64,000 nucleotides of DNA from Loripinus fragilis (lineage: Eukaryota; Mollusca; Bivalvia; Lucinida; Lucinidae), in contig OZ026514.1 in NCBI GenBank assembly GCA_964019695.1, positions 96,548,345-96,612,344 on the forward strand, read 5' to 3'. This document shows, piece by piece, positions 1-11,093 of this stretch. The translations under genes were made by a program, and so were the position numbers. Numbering within the stretch: the stretch's first letter is position 1; each line of letters starts with the position of its first letter. The notes under the pieces were generated by a model. It was not told the origin of the DNA, ran no database searches, and worked only from the letters and a program-made list of their open reading frames with translations.

Positions 1-591
1 TCACTGATCTGAGGATGGTCTATGGAGGTCTATGATTGTAGCATTTCCTGATCATACTCACTAACATTTTCTTTCCAGAGCAAAAACTTGCAAAGCATTC
101 AACCAATTATCAAATCATGTCACCTACCAAGAATGTTCAGAATAACATAACACTGTGTCATGTAAAAGATATAAAAATATGAATTTCTAAGTCGGTGTCA
201 GAACCACGGTCAAACTCAGAATGTATCTACCACACATACCTTACACAGCTAAAACATGGTTGGCATGATTTATGTATAGGAGTCCAACAGCAATTCAACG
301 TAAAGAAGCTTAACCCGTCATAGTTTAAGAGAATAAGATTTTCTTCAAGATTCCATCATTAAAAGTCTGTGTAGCCAAAACCCCTGAGGCGTGGCCAATA
401 TGAACCCAAGGAAAATAGTTCGCATGGCTTATGCAAGGGGCTCCTTGCTAAAGGCCTTACTAAGTTGTAACTTATTTTCCATTCCTAGTTTATTGAAGGG
501 ACGTGGCCAATATAGACTCCATAGGCATGGTTTACAGGCGTTCTTTATAGACCACTAAACAATACTACAATTTGAAAGTAAATATCAAGCT
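1..591. other. AT-rich stretch, no gene seen
   Basis: No open frame, RNA gene or clear repeat is recognisable before the SINE that starts near 592. Confidence 0.4.
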
Positions 592-830
592 GTTTTATTT
601 ATTTGTTTACGTCCAAGTCAACAGCTATTGTCATGCCATGGGCTGTCAGTTAATCTGACCACACTGTTGACATAGCAAGTAAACATTCAGTAGTTTGTGA
701 ACATACTTTGGCTTGTAACTGACACCAAACCTTCAATCAATCTCCACGAAAGTATGGGACCAGGCCAGGATCGAACTTATGGTCCCTGGATCTGCAATCA
801 GACTCATTACTGAGTGTGCTATGAGGCGCG
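592..830 (-). repeat. tRNA-derived SINE, minus-strand copy
   Basis: Read on the minus strand this is the same family as the copy at 8249-8551. It has a tRNA-like head, a good B-box (GTTCGATCCT, near 750-775), a middle portion and a 3' end related to CTGTTGACTTGG followed by an AAAC/AAAT-rich tail (592-612 on the plus strand). It is diverged but seems close to full length. A-box and B-box promoters are the hallmark of RNA polymerase III SINEs; family membership is seen by direct comparison of the copies. Confidence 0.75.
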
Positions 831-1646
831 ATTACATATAAGGTGTTGGCATCGTGGTATCAGAGAAGACTTTTTTATGTTTTCTCCATTAATACCTGAA
901 TAGTTGGTGATGCTGAAAGGGGCTTGATTTGCACAGTTTATATAGGGGACCACAAGACTTTTCTACATACTATATGTAAATAAATAACATTTGGGCACAT
1001 AGTCGCAGAAATTCAGATTTAGAAAAAGTACAGCTAGGATTTGTGTGCTGTTTACTCCCAGTTTTTGATCCCAGTGACTTGATGTGGAGGACCACTAGAT
1101 ATTGCTACATGCTAAGTATATAAGCGGTGGACCTCATATTTTTAGCCAGAGCCTTTCTTTTTTAGTTATTTCCATTAAAAGTCTATGACAGCTTTATTTT
1201 GCTTTGATAGGTACAAAACTATTATACATAAAACTTTTACAGCCTTTTTTTCCTGGTCTGATGATGCGTTACACATACTGTTTGAACGCAATATGCAAAC
1301 TGATATTTGAGACATACTCCTTTAAAATGTGAATGAAAGACGCCAGACCATTGCCATACTAAAGCCTCACTGAAGCCATCACCTGATATGAGATTATATC
1401 TATAGGATGAAGTACTGCAGTTGGAGGGAGAAACTTTGAGGCTAAGATATTTATTGATAACTTAAAAAGATCAAAAATTAGCATCGGTTTTGCTAACTTG
1501 AAGATATATGAGGAAAAGTAAAGTCAATGAAAACTTCATCTTTTACAAGAAAACTTAGTAGCAAGTACAGGTATATCTGACTTCTCAACAAGTTATATAA
1601 CACAAATAATTACATGAAGTATGTACTTTACAAAATATTCCTAACT

Positions 1647-1890
1647 AACTGACCGTTCCAAGGCGGTACTTCTTTTGTGGATCTTTAATGATTTTGTTCT
1701 GTCTTGTGTTTGCTATGTCTTTGTGCGCGTCTGTTTATTTGTGCTTTGTGGTCACCTGCTGGGAAAGGGCTGATTCTTGGCTCTCGTTTGTGGTGTCTGC
1801 TGTGAGTTTGTCACTTTCCCATTGGTATCCTGGGTCAGGTTTGGTATTTGATTGCATCGATTCCTGATCTTTGCACCCTTACTTACTTAG
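1647..1890 (+). repeat. R repeat, near full-length copy (SINE-like, unclassified)
   Basis: A unit of about 245 bp begins near ACTGACCGTTCCA and ends in CTTACTTAC. Related copies lie at 32072-32291, 43917-44139, 57027-57104 and (inverted) 41578-41630. The shorter copies all keep the CTTACTTAC end, so that end is probably the 3' end of a retroposon subject to 5' truncation. No tRNA A/B boxes were found, so it could also be the 3' end of an unrecognised LINE. Confidence 0.65.
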
Positions 1891-2739
1891 TATAATTTTG
1901 TGGTGGCAATTTCATGGATATTTTTGTTTACTTCCAGGGATATAGGTTTTATATTACGGATATTTTCCAGTTCACTTAAAGGGATATAGGATACTTTTCT
2001 GTTTACTTCCAGGGATATGGGATACTGGTAACCCCCCTATACAAGCCTCACTAGTATATGGTATACACCACCCAATGTATTAAGAATGTACTAGTTAATG
2101 TGCATGAAATGCCGGGTTCATGCCGGACCTAAAACCCTAAATCTCATGTCAGAAATATCTACTTAACCTTGTACAATGAATATCGCACTAAAACTTTTTG
2201 TATCTGATTATTTATGCATCTACTAAACCATATGCATGAAATACAGGGCCTAAGGTCCAGAATCACCTTCTTATACACTAGTATATGGAATACAACACCC
2301 ATAAAAATACAATGTTTAAAATTGCTTTATCGTTGACGACACATCCATACCTGGACCTCTCGAATTTTGTTTCTTTCAAGCTGTTTGTTAGGTATTTTTG
2401 TTCTTGCATTAGGGTTGAATATTTTTTGTTAAATTTCACGCAGGCTATTGGACAATGTTAGTTATCATATAGGGGTCGCACATGTATTTTTTTAACGGAA
2501 TTTACGTCAGTGACGTCACAATCGCACGATTACCGACTGGCTGTGTATATACGGAACCGTCTTTGTCTGCTTATGCTCCCTATTGAAAAATAATGCAGTA
2601 TGGTGGCAAAAATAAAACCGGATTAGAAAAGTTTCTGCAAAAATTTTGGGAGCTGAAGAAATTTATTATTGCATTAGACTTTAGTTTTCAGAATTAAAGA
2701 GAAGGCCCCTAAGCATCAGACAAGGTAACAAAATGGTAC
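1891..2739. other. No gene seen; CRE-like motif
   Basis: AT-rich spacer. A TGACGTCA-like site occurs near 2510-2520, but nothing around it supports a promoter. Confidence 0.3.
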
Positions 2740-3295
2740 GTGCATTAAGAGGCTATTTTGGCCCCTTATGAGGTAATAAAATAAAAGTTGCTCTACAAGT
2801 TTCTTTGTATTAGTTTATTAGAACAATAGCCAAAGTGTAAAAGTCTGGCATTGATTCTACTTCGACGGTTGCTATGGTAACAAAAATGACCGCCAAAATA
2901 GGCTGACAATAGAAAATGGCCATTTTGGAGCAAATTTGAGACATGTAACAGAGGAATTAATATAGAGCACAAGTAAATACCAAAAATTTTAACAGATTAT
3001 GAGAATTATCACGGCACACAATATATTAAAAATGTTTTTGGTATTTGCTTGTGCTGATATATAATTCATAAAAAATCGGTCTCGAAAAGCCTCAAATTTG
3101 GCCTAAAATGGCAATTTTTCTATTTAGAGCCCATTTTGTTGGCCATTTTGGTTACCATAGCAACCGGTAAAAGTAAAATAAATACTAGAATTTTACACTT
3201 GGGCTATTCCTCTAATAAACCAACAAGATGAAATTGGTGAAAAGTAACTTTAAGTTTTTGGCTCCAGATGGGGGCAAAATAGCCCCTTAATGCAC
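2740..3295. mobile_element. Foldback (long inverted repeat) element
   Basis: The ends are inverted copies: GTGCATTAAGAGGC at the left and its complement at the right (GGGGCTATTTTGCCCC core). Pairing continues inward through the motif around GGTTGCTATGGTAAC (left, near 2870) and GTTACCATAGCAACC (right, near 3155). The arms are about 250 bp each and imperfect, and the loop lies near 2990-3010. No coding sequence is present. This is a foldback or MITE-like DNA element; the superfamily is unknown and no target duplication was resolved. Confidence 0.75.
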
Positions 3296-4503
3296 GAGCC
3301 CCTTTTCATAAATTCGAGCACCTGTGACATTTACGTGCGTGACGTTATTTAAATGACATGGCGCTAAACGGTACGCGCGTCACAAACTAGCTCACCCGGA
3401 CGAAAATGCAGGTTGTTTTAGTTTTCAGCGTGCTTCAACTTCTTCAACAAGTTAAATCCACAATAATTCAAATAAGCCTAATCTAAAGAAAAGTTTTCTT
3501 TACTTCTCCATCAAAACATATTTTGTGGATAAATGCTACAAGGGTACTTCTTATGTGCAGTCTCGCCAGAGCCTTCACTGCTTGCATAGATTATTGGTCT
3601 AGTTATAAGCTCAGACCACCTTATTGTCCCGATGGATACGTAAGCATGAGCGTGTTAGGGTGCATTTGCGCATATATCGATAAGTACCCAAATCTCATGT
3701 GCTGGCCCAAATGTACGTACATGTATTTCATCTTTTAACATCCCTGTACAAAGAGAGGTGACTTCATATAAGTACCATGAATTGTTTTGTCTGTGCATCC
3801 ATTTTTTTTACTTTTTTTGAAACTAAAATTGTTAACGATCTGATTCACTATTTCGAATAATTATCATGCTACTAAATATATTATTGAAGATTTCATATCT
3901 TTATAAAAATTCTATAACGTTACTGATATTTAAAGGATAGGTACGAGTAAGTCGTCTCAGGTGAGCAGGTCGGGCGATCTAAGGATTGCTGACGCGTGCT
4001 GCTTACCCACGTCACTTTGGCGCGACGCCATAAACAAGATGGCAAATTCCCGCGACTGCACTCGACAAGTGTTTATTTCAGGTTTTTCGTGAATTTCTCT
4101 TTCAAATGGTAGGCGTTGGCTAAAATATTAAGGGAACTAGCTGAAACATGTTGTTGGGCTGGTGGACAGACAAGACATCCCGATCAATTACATAGGTTAC
4201 AGCAGAAAATCAGCGTCAAAGTGATCTGACAGATTTCTATGTCCTCCCTTGTCATTTTTCTTATACTCGATTTGAACACGTTTTAAAATCATTTTAAATA
4301 GTCGAACTTTCGACTTTTTAAATCATGTATCACGCTTCCCTAGGCCTAAAATCACTCAAAAATCATGACTTCAAGCCCATGTGGTAAAAGTCTGCGGAGT
4401 TCGTTTGTAGCCAAAACAACGGAAAATTGTATCTTTTAGGGTGATTTTTTTCTAAGATTGATGTTGCGAGATCTCATTACGACTAAGCAAAATCAGCCAT
4501 AAT
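3296..4503. other. No gene seen; CpG-richer patch near 3340-4060
   Basis: The patch holds several CpG-rich words and an ACAAGATGGC motif near 4032, which resembles a YY1-type initiator element. No supported exon follows, so a promoter is only a weak possibility. Confidence 0.2.
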
Positions 4504-4620
4504 CCGAGCCTTCTCTGATGTTTAAGTGGCTTTTCCATTTTTTGATATTTGCCACTAGCAAATACCAGTGGCAAATATCAAAATAAAGAAAAGCCACTAA
4601 AACGTCAGAGAAAACTTGGA
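4504..4620. repeat. Perfect-type hairpin, arms about 45-50 bp
   Basis: The left arm (CTGATGTTTAAGTGGCTTTT, then GATATTTGCCACT) pairs with the right arm (AGTGGCAAATATC, then AAAAGCCACTAAAACGTCAG). The loop is about 10 bases. Few mismatches suggest a fairly recent foldback element. Confidence 0.75.
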
Positions 4621-5001
4621 CTAGCGTAAACAAAGCAGTATTTTGAAAAAAAAAAAATGATCTAAAAATCAGCTAATAGAAATGTTATCTTTGGTTCTTA
4701 TTGATTGAGGGTTTATCTACAATGAGATGGTCATAGAATATTTTAAATTGAAAGTGTGTTCAATTCCGAGTAGAGGTGCATCTGACATTTTTCTAAGTTG
4801 GACCCCTTGTCAATATAAATAGTCCTATTAGTCTAGATTTTTCCCCTTCACGTGCCAACTCATTATGGTTGTTTGCAACTAATATTGCGACATCAAAGAC
4901 GAATTCTTTATATAAAGTGTTAGTCCTGTAAAGGACCGTTGGTTGGCCCTGAAAAAGACTGTTGATGAATGAGGGTGTTAGTTCTGACGAAATTCTCTTA
5001 A

Positions 5002-5788
5002 CCCTTAAATCGCCACCTATAATTTGCAGCAGACGAAAATTTCAAATTTTGCTGTTTTCAAAAATAACAAATAAGGCATGATATTTCGTTAGAATCTACT
5101 GCTGGCAGACAATTCTCATAAAATATCATACCTTATTTTTTTATACCCCGCTACTTTAAAAAGTGTGGGGTTTTATGTTATACCCTCCATTCAAAAAATT
5201 GCGCTCGAGTGTCCGCCCATCAGCGCATCATTTTCACTCTGCTGGGAGCATTTTTTAACCAATTTTCTTCAAACTTGGTATGAGAGTTGATATTGGAAAG
5301 GAGTGTCCTGGAATTGCAAATGGGTAAGTTTTGGAAAATAAGTACAGAGTTACGGCCCTTGATTTACGTTAGAAATTGGTTTTCACTCTCTATCTTTGGC
5401 ATTCCATTACCGCTTTTCTTCAAACTTGGTATGAGAGTTGATATTGGAAAGGAGTGTCCTAGGATTGCAGATGGGTAAATTTTTGGCAAATAAGTACAGA
5501 GTTACAGCTCTGATTGACGTTAGAAATTGGTTTTCACTCTCTATCTTTGGCATTCCTTTACCGATTTTAACTTGGTATGAGAGTTGATATTGTTAAGGAA
5601 TGTTCTGGGATTGCAGACGGGTAAATTTTGACGAATAAGTACAGAGTTATAGCCTTTGATTGACGTTAGAAACATTGAAAATATCATGTGGCGGGATATG
5701 TTGCATGCCTGCAGCTCTTTTATTCATAAATTAGGAAAAATATCACAAAATTTGTCGTCTGCTGCAGTTATGATTTGCGTTTTAAGGG
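5002..5788. mobile_element. piggyBac-like non-autonomous element (TTAA flanks)
   Basis: TTAA occurs directly on both sides (4998-5001 and 5789-5792). The inner ends are inverted: CCCTTAAATCGCC at the left and GCGTTTTAAGGG at the right. Inverted similarity continues through TGCAGCAGACGA (left) and TCGTCTGCTGCA (right). A TTAA duplication with CCCT-type ends is the signature of piggyBac transposons. There is no transposase frame. Its centre is occupied by a second element (about 5137-5700). Confidence 0.7.
5137..5700 (+). repeat. Hairpin/tandem-core element, core about 150 bp x 3
   Basis: The element starts with a hairpin (ACCCCGCT ... GTGGGGT, 5142-5170). It continues as about three units with period 146-151 bp (CTTGGTATGAGAGTTGATATT at 5274, 5425 and 5571). 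It ends near GTGGCGGGATA, the inverse of the start. The architecture matches Helentron-associated 'pearl'-type repeats; that assignment is inference. It lies inside the TTAA-flanked element. Confidence 0.6.
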
Positions 5789-5792
5789 TTAA

Positions 5793-6529
5793 TCGCCTTC
5801 CTGTATTCTTTTAGGCATCTGTGAAAGATGGACCTGCTAGATCTTCATCATAAAGTGGCGAGGTACCTCCGTTGAAGGTGTCTGCTGGAAAGCTCTTCTG
5901 ATGTAGAAATGGAACAGGCATCTTTTCAGAGTCTGGTTCAACGACTTTCTCTTCTAGTAGATTCCCGGCATCAGATAAGGATCTTTGGACATTGAAACAT
6001 ACGCTCTTGGCAAAATTTTACCAACAAAGACTCCTTAATCCTCATCAAGCAACTGGTCCCTTAGTATCAAAATACCCTGCACCACACTTGCCTCTGAGGT
6101 TAGAGTATGTAAAAATCCTCCTCCCCCACATGCAAGAAAACTTGTTTGGATGGAAATCCATTCAAGTCTCCCACCTTGGGTGTGAGGACGGTACACACAC
6201 GCAGACCATGAAACTTTGGAACCAAGCAGACGGATGTTCATCCTAGCATTCCCCATTCCTTTTAACGTAGGAACTTCCAAAAACTGCTAACCACTCCATC
6301 GTGACTAGTGGTACAAATTCAAACTGAACCCTGACCTTATACTTTCTATCGACTAACCTAGTTCCCATACATCGATTAAAATATAATACATACATGATAA
6401 CTGGTTTGTTTCTATTAGTTCACACAGATTTTCTCTACAATGAAACAGTATCCAGAGCAAAGATTTCTATTGTGAGGTCATGGGGTTTGATTAACGCTAC
6501 AGGTTTTAGCTCTAGTAAATGTATATTGT
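5793..6529. other. No gene seen
   Basis: Overlapping open frames at 5992-6280 occur on both strands, but neither shows a recognisable domain nor a splice context. Treated as non-coding. Confidence 0.35.
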
Positions 6530-6960
6530 AATAGCAGTGTGTTGCATACCATTTTGGGTTCACTGACCTTGACCTCTGACCTCATTTCTAAAAAAAATCG
6601 TGTTCGGTGCATATCTGCTACATTATTTGCGGTAGGAATCCTAAATTTAGTGTGTGGGTGCATCTTGAGATGGCAGAATGTTGAGTACCACGTTTGGGTC
6701 ACCCTGACTTCGTTTCTAGAATAAACGTGTCCTGAGCATATCAGCTATATTACTTGAGGGAGGTATCCAAAATATGGTGTGTAGAAGTGTATTTGGATGA
6801 CGGTGTGTTTCATACCATTTTTAGGTCGCCTTGACCTCTGACCTCATTTCTATAATAATCATGTCTCAACCTAATTAGGTGTGTGGGTGCGTTTTGATAT
6901 GGCCAAATGTCATGGATCATTTTTGGGTCACTGTAACATTGGCCTTGACCTGACATGGTC
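6530..6960. repeat. Decayed tandem repeat (TGACCTCTGACCTCATTTCT units)
   Basis: Three diverged units share a TGACCTTGACCTCTGACC block, an ATTTCTA block and GTGTGTGGGTGC. Spacing is roughly 130-160 bp. This is non-coding core of a tandem-core repeat. Confidence 0.55.
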
Positions 6961-6984
6961 AAAAAGCAACTGTTTCAGAATATG

Positions 6985-7475
6985 GTCATGTTGCATATCA
7001 AATTAAAGGGAACGAAATGTATGGCAACATACAAGCTAAACTTACACACACGTCCTTGAGTGGGGTTTTCAGGTCAAAACAAATTTCCTTCTGAATATAG
7101 ACATGTTGCATATCAAGTGAACGAGAGTGACACCTAAAACACCATGCAAGCAATACTTTTATCCTTACAGGCACCCTCGACCTCTGGGACTGTGTCAAAA
7201 AATCAAAACTTTTTCTGGAAGTTTTAGTGTTGCATATCAAATAAAAGGAAATGAAACGTTTGATAAAATGCGACCAAATATTTTGCCCTTAAACACATCG
7301 TCGACCCCTGGGTGTTATTTAAAGGTCAAAACGTTTTTCTTTCATCTGGTAGTAGTCATGTTGCATATCAAATGAACATGAAGGTTGGTCATGCATATAC
7401 CATGGGGGTGCGGTAGGTTTCCTTTAATCGGGTAGGGTCTCGTGTATTGCATAGCAATATGGCATGCTCTTGTTC
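6985..7475. repeat. Tandem-core repeat (CATGTTGCATATCAA units) with terminal hairpin
   Basis: Four units are marked by TTGCATATCAA at 6991, 7106, 7230 and 7361 (spacing 115-131 bp). The end near 7452-7475 holds a small hairpin (ATTGCATAGCAAT) followed by CTCTTGTT. A related unit appears at about 39255-39290. Possibly one element with 6530-6960. Confidence 0.55.
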
Positions 7476-7609
7476 ATAACCAAATAATTACAACTTTCGA
7501 AACATTTATTGATATCCACTATTCTAATTGGTCATGTGATCGAGATTTTTCGATGAACACACATTCGTATTTATTAGGGGTGGGAACATTCATACAGGAC
7601 TTTAGTTAA

Positions 7610-7760
7610 GAGTGCGTACCAAAATATTTTTTATACCAAATTTTTTTTTGTTCTCTTTTAACCAAAAATATGTTGTGGGTATTCAAAAGAACCGTACGGT
7701 TCTTTTAAGCACCCAAAACATATTTTAAAACTGGTGGGTAAGAAAATATTTACAATTTTA
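7610..7760. repeat. Palindromic repeat centred on AAAAGAACCGTACGGTTCTTTT
   Basis: Long arms pair around 7691-7692, including the motif ATATGTTGTGGGTATTCAAA. The same palindrome family occurs at 57330-57450, with a longer central stem. The outer flank (GAGTGCGTACCAAAA) is shared with the second copy in inverted orientation. Confidence 0.7.
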
Positions 7761-8248
7761 CGGTCAAAAATTTTGTTTATCTAAACCTATGTTCATAGAT
7801 GAACTTGTGCGACCGCTCGAGTCGTCTGCTGCATATATTTGCTAACAGTATTGAATGACGTAAATATAGAGGCAATCTGTGCTTCCAGATCAGACGGCGT
7901 TGTATCTACATGTTCACTGTTTGTCTAAGACCTTCTTAAATAAATTGGCTGACAACAAAAGCAGACAACTTTGTTGTGATTGGCGCTTTTAATTTTAATA
8001 CGTTAATGTAAATTGTTAACAGACAAATGAACAATAAAATATGGATGGACAAATGATTACTTGAACTACACTGCTATAGCATATGGATTATAAGCATTAA
8101 ATCTAACATCAAAGTTCAAATTGAATGCTTTAAACAGTTTCCAGTAAAGTGCCCTGTAAAATTTCAAATGGAAATACTTCCCGAAATAAAAGATTTGGCT
8201 CATCAGGCAATCTGCAGTTTAAAACAAAGGCACGTGCAACAGCACAAA
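7761..8248. other. No gene seen
   Basis: AT-rich sequence without recognisable coding or repeat structure. Confidence 0.35.
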
Positions 8249-8551
8249 CTGGGCCACGTAGCGCAGTCGGTAACGAGTCTGGCAACAGACGTGAGTCTGA
8301 CTGCAGATCCAGGGGTCGCGAGTTTGATCCTGGCCCGGTCCCATAATTTCGTGGAGATTGATCATGAAATAATTTCTCCCTTCCGCTGAAGCATCCAAGA
8401 AGGGTTGTTGTCAAGTACAAGCGAAAGTATCTGCACGACGTACTGGTTAACTGCTTGTTCAAGATTGCCCAGGAAAAAGTGTGGTTAGGTCAACTGACCG
8501 TCCCGCCATGACCATAGCTGTTGACTTGGGACATAAAGCAATAGCACAAAT
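8249..8551 (+). repeat. tRNA-derived SINE, full-length copy
   Basis: The head has an RNA polymerase III A-box (TAGCGCAGTCGG, about 8259-8270) and a B-box-like GAGTTTGATCC (about 8320-8330). The body is followed by CGTCCCGCCATGACC, CTGTTGACTTGGGAC and TAAAGC, then an A-rich end. The CGTCCC/GGGACG type stem near the 3' end and the TAAAGC plus CAAA tail (clearer in the copy at 28815) resemble the 3' end of the LINE copies in this window. Small frames overlapping it are not genes. Confidence 0.85.
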
Positions 8552-9284
8552 ATGTATGTCGCTGATATGTTCATCAGTTTACTTTAGAAACCATTTGTCC
8601 TCTAGAATAGAAAACAAATGACCCGTTTTTCTTTTCCATTTTTTTTCGCTGTGCATCATTGCTTCAAGGCACATATATCTCCAATACTAAGTTGCAGTAT
8701 TTCGGTATCAATGACAAGCAAGGTAAGGTGTGTGCCAATCTCATTAACTGGAATAATGATAAAATTATAGCCAAACCATCTAAAGATTTGCTTTCTAGTC
8801 TGTAAATAAGCCAATGCAGATTCCTATGTTTGATTAGCACATCGGATACAAAGCACATGTACACTAGTAGATGAAGCAGAAGGTATCTCTTCGATAAAAC
8901 CATTTACATCTTTATTTAGGGAAACAAAGGAGTCACTATTTCTGCAAAGAATCGATTTTAAACCATACATTGGGCTGTTCAAATCATAGCATTCATCAAA
9001 GCTTGTTTGAAAATCTAGTGAACTAACCAAAGTAATTTTCAAGTTCTGTGTGTTTTCACCGTAAAACATGTTTGGAAAGGATCGGAAAAGGACCTTTTGG
9101 TCTACACTGGGTTAAAACCCTAGGTTTAGAAGGAAGCTTCAGTTCATCTGAAAAAAGTTCTGATTTTTTATTGTTTGATTAACTGATTTTGATTGTGAAT
9201 GTCATCATCCCACATTTGTAGGACTTAAATATGTGCTTTCAATTTTGATCTTTGTCGCCTTTCTTACTTTGATGGTACTTGGAA
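8552..9284. other. No gene seen
   Basis: Minus-strand frames at 8664-9069 have no recognisable domain. Nothing else is supported. Confidence 0.3.
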
Positions 9285-9440
9285 GTGCTCAGTACCAACA
9301 GCTGGTCCAATGCCAGCATCAACATAAAACACGTGTTTGTTTGGCAATTCGTAAAATAAATCTACAAGCTTCTGCTTGTGTGATTGATTGTTAAACTAAT
9401 AGCCACAAATTACACTGAATTATTGTTTCCAAATTATCAA
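9285..9440. repeat. Dispersed repeat copy (pairs with 13233-13400)
   Basis: The stretch from GTGCTCAGTACCAACAGCTG through GCCACAAATTACACTGAAT recurs at about 13233-13400 with many substitutions. A short downstream block (TACCTTTGCTATTGAGAGAAG) occurs at about 10598 and again at about 13395, so larger blocks were duplicated within this zone. Confidence 0.6.
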
Positions 9441-11093
9441 TAGTGTAACGTCCCTCACAATATCACGGGTTTTACCGAACATATAATTATTAAGGGGAAA
9501 AGTTATGATTTTAGATTTCTGGTATTTTGGGCTATATATGGGGTTATTCTGGACCAAAAATGGGAGTGAAATAACGACTAAGAGACCGTCTGCTGCTTAG
9601 ATTTACCCACGTATTCACCTAACAGTCAATCTTTCAGCCTATGATATTAACTAATTCAGCCTTAACTATGGTAGCGTAGATCTTATCAGAATGTGCACGC
9701 ATATAAAGTTAGCCTACATTTAATGGCGACACACATTGAGAAACAAGTTAAAACAGGTATATGATTGTGCAAGTGCTTAAGCAATGTTATGATAAGACAG
9801 TTTAATATGTAAGTGCTGCTGTGCCTATAGCCTATAACAGTGAGCCATTGGTATGGGGGAACTTGTACAATAAAAACGGAGCGTGACTTCTTCGTTTTAG
9901 ATAACCAAGTTGGGCAGCTTATGTCCAGACCTCCATAGAACGAATTCCTGGTGTCTATGAGGTACTAACAACTTAAAAATAAGCCAAAAATACCTTTCCT
10001 TAAAACGAAATTGCAATTCTCTCCTCTACACTTAAGCGGAGTGTTTAAAAGTTAGCAAAAGCTACCCACTACTGTAGTTAAAGAGATTGAGTACAAAACG
10101 TACGCAAGAGTTTTTGATATTGGCTGACGTGGAGTTGTTTACACTCTATCCCAAGACAGATTCTGGGCGTTTGTCAAACGTTTGCCATTTAAATAGCCTG
10201 CATGACAAGAATGACAAAATCGTGACAGCATCACTGCTCAGCCAACCAGAGAGCCTTGCCATGGTTTCAGACCCTCTGATTGGCTGGTAACTGCGACGTG
10301 ATGTCACATAAAGTGTATAGCAAGGAGAGCCAAAGCACTCCGGCTAACAATCTAAAATGGCTTCCTACATGCTGTCAACATTGACAAATGATGCTCTCTC
10401 GCCAATTACAGCTCTAGGGTTGTCAAAGGTCACCTAAGGTATGATTAACCCAGGCCTGATTTATGGCACAACACTGGCTGAACTGCTGACAAAAGCGCAC
10501 ATACGCGCTAGTTTTCCTCCTGGAGACAGGCTTCTTGATGAACCAGAATTCGTACATCTTCAAGGGAGGAGGACCATGCCAGGTCCGTTTCAATAGTACC
10601 TTTGCTATTGAGAGAAGTCAAAATTTCTTTATGGAATGTTTTGGAACCTTTTGTCTTTTAACACTTGTTGAAGGCCAGAGTAAGCCTTAAAACAAGCCAG
10701 CAATGGACCAACAAACTGAGGTAGTACTCCATTTACCTTGGCATTAACCAGTATATATGTAGTTTCCAGAAGATCATTACAAGGCCTTATTTCTATAAGC
10801 GAATCATTACAACATATGTACTACTTTCCTTTATTTACCATGCAGTATTACCATAATTACAAAAATCACTATTTAATTCATACTGAATATCACGTTCAGA
10901 AGCTGTTTTTGTTAAAAGCTTTAAATTGGCATGCACAGCGTTATATAATTTTGCTGGCCAAGAAGTTCTACACTCATATCTCCCAATTACAATTATTAGG
11001 GTTTTTGGGCTCGTATTAACACGTGTTTTGACACTTTATGAATAAAATTCTTAATTTAAATTCCAGAAAAATGTTATCTTACAATTTCTGTAC
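9441..11093. other. No gene seen
   Basis: Plus-strand frames at 10087-10290 and 10738-11019 have no recognisable domain, no splice context and biased AT composition. Not annotated as genes. Confidence 0.3.

Noticed and set aside
4025..4045. ACAAGATGGC initiator-like motif in a CpG-rich patch as a promoter
   Set aside because: A single short motif without a following exon or conserved neighbours is not enough.
6035..6280. Overlapping 80-codon frames on both strands
   Set aside because: No domain, no splice signals, and mutually overlapping; consistent with chance openness in a less AT-rich stretch.
8149..8462. Several frames around the SINE, including a 110-codon minus-strand frame
   Set aside because: They overlap the tRNA-derived SINE, which explains the locally higher GC and openness.
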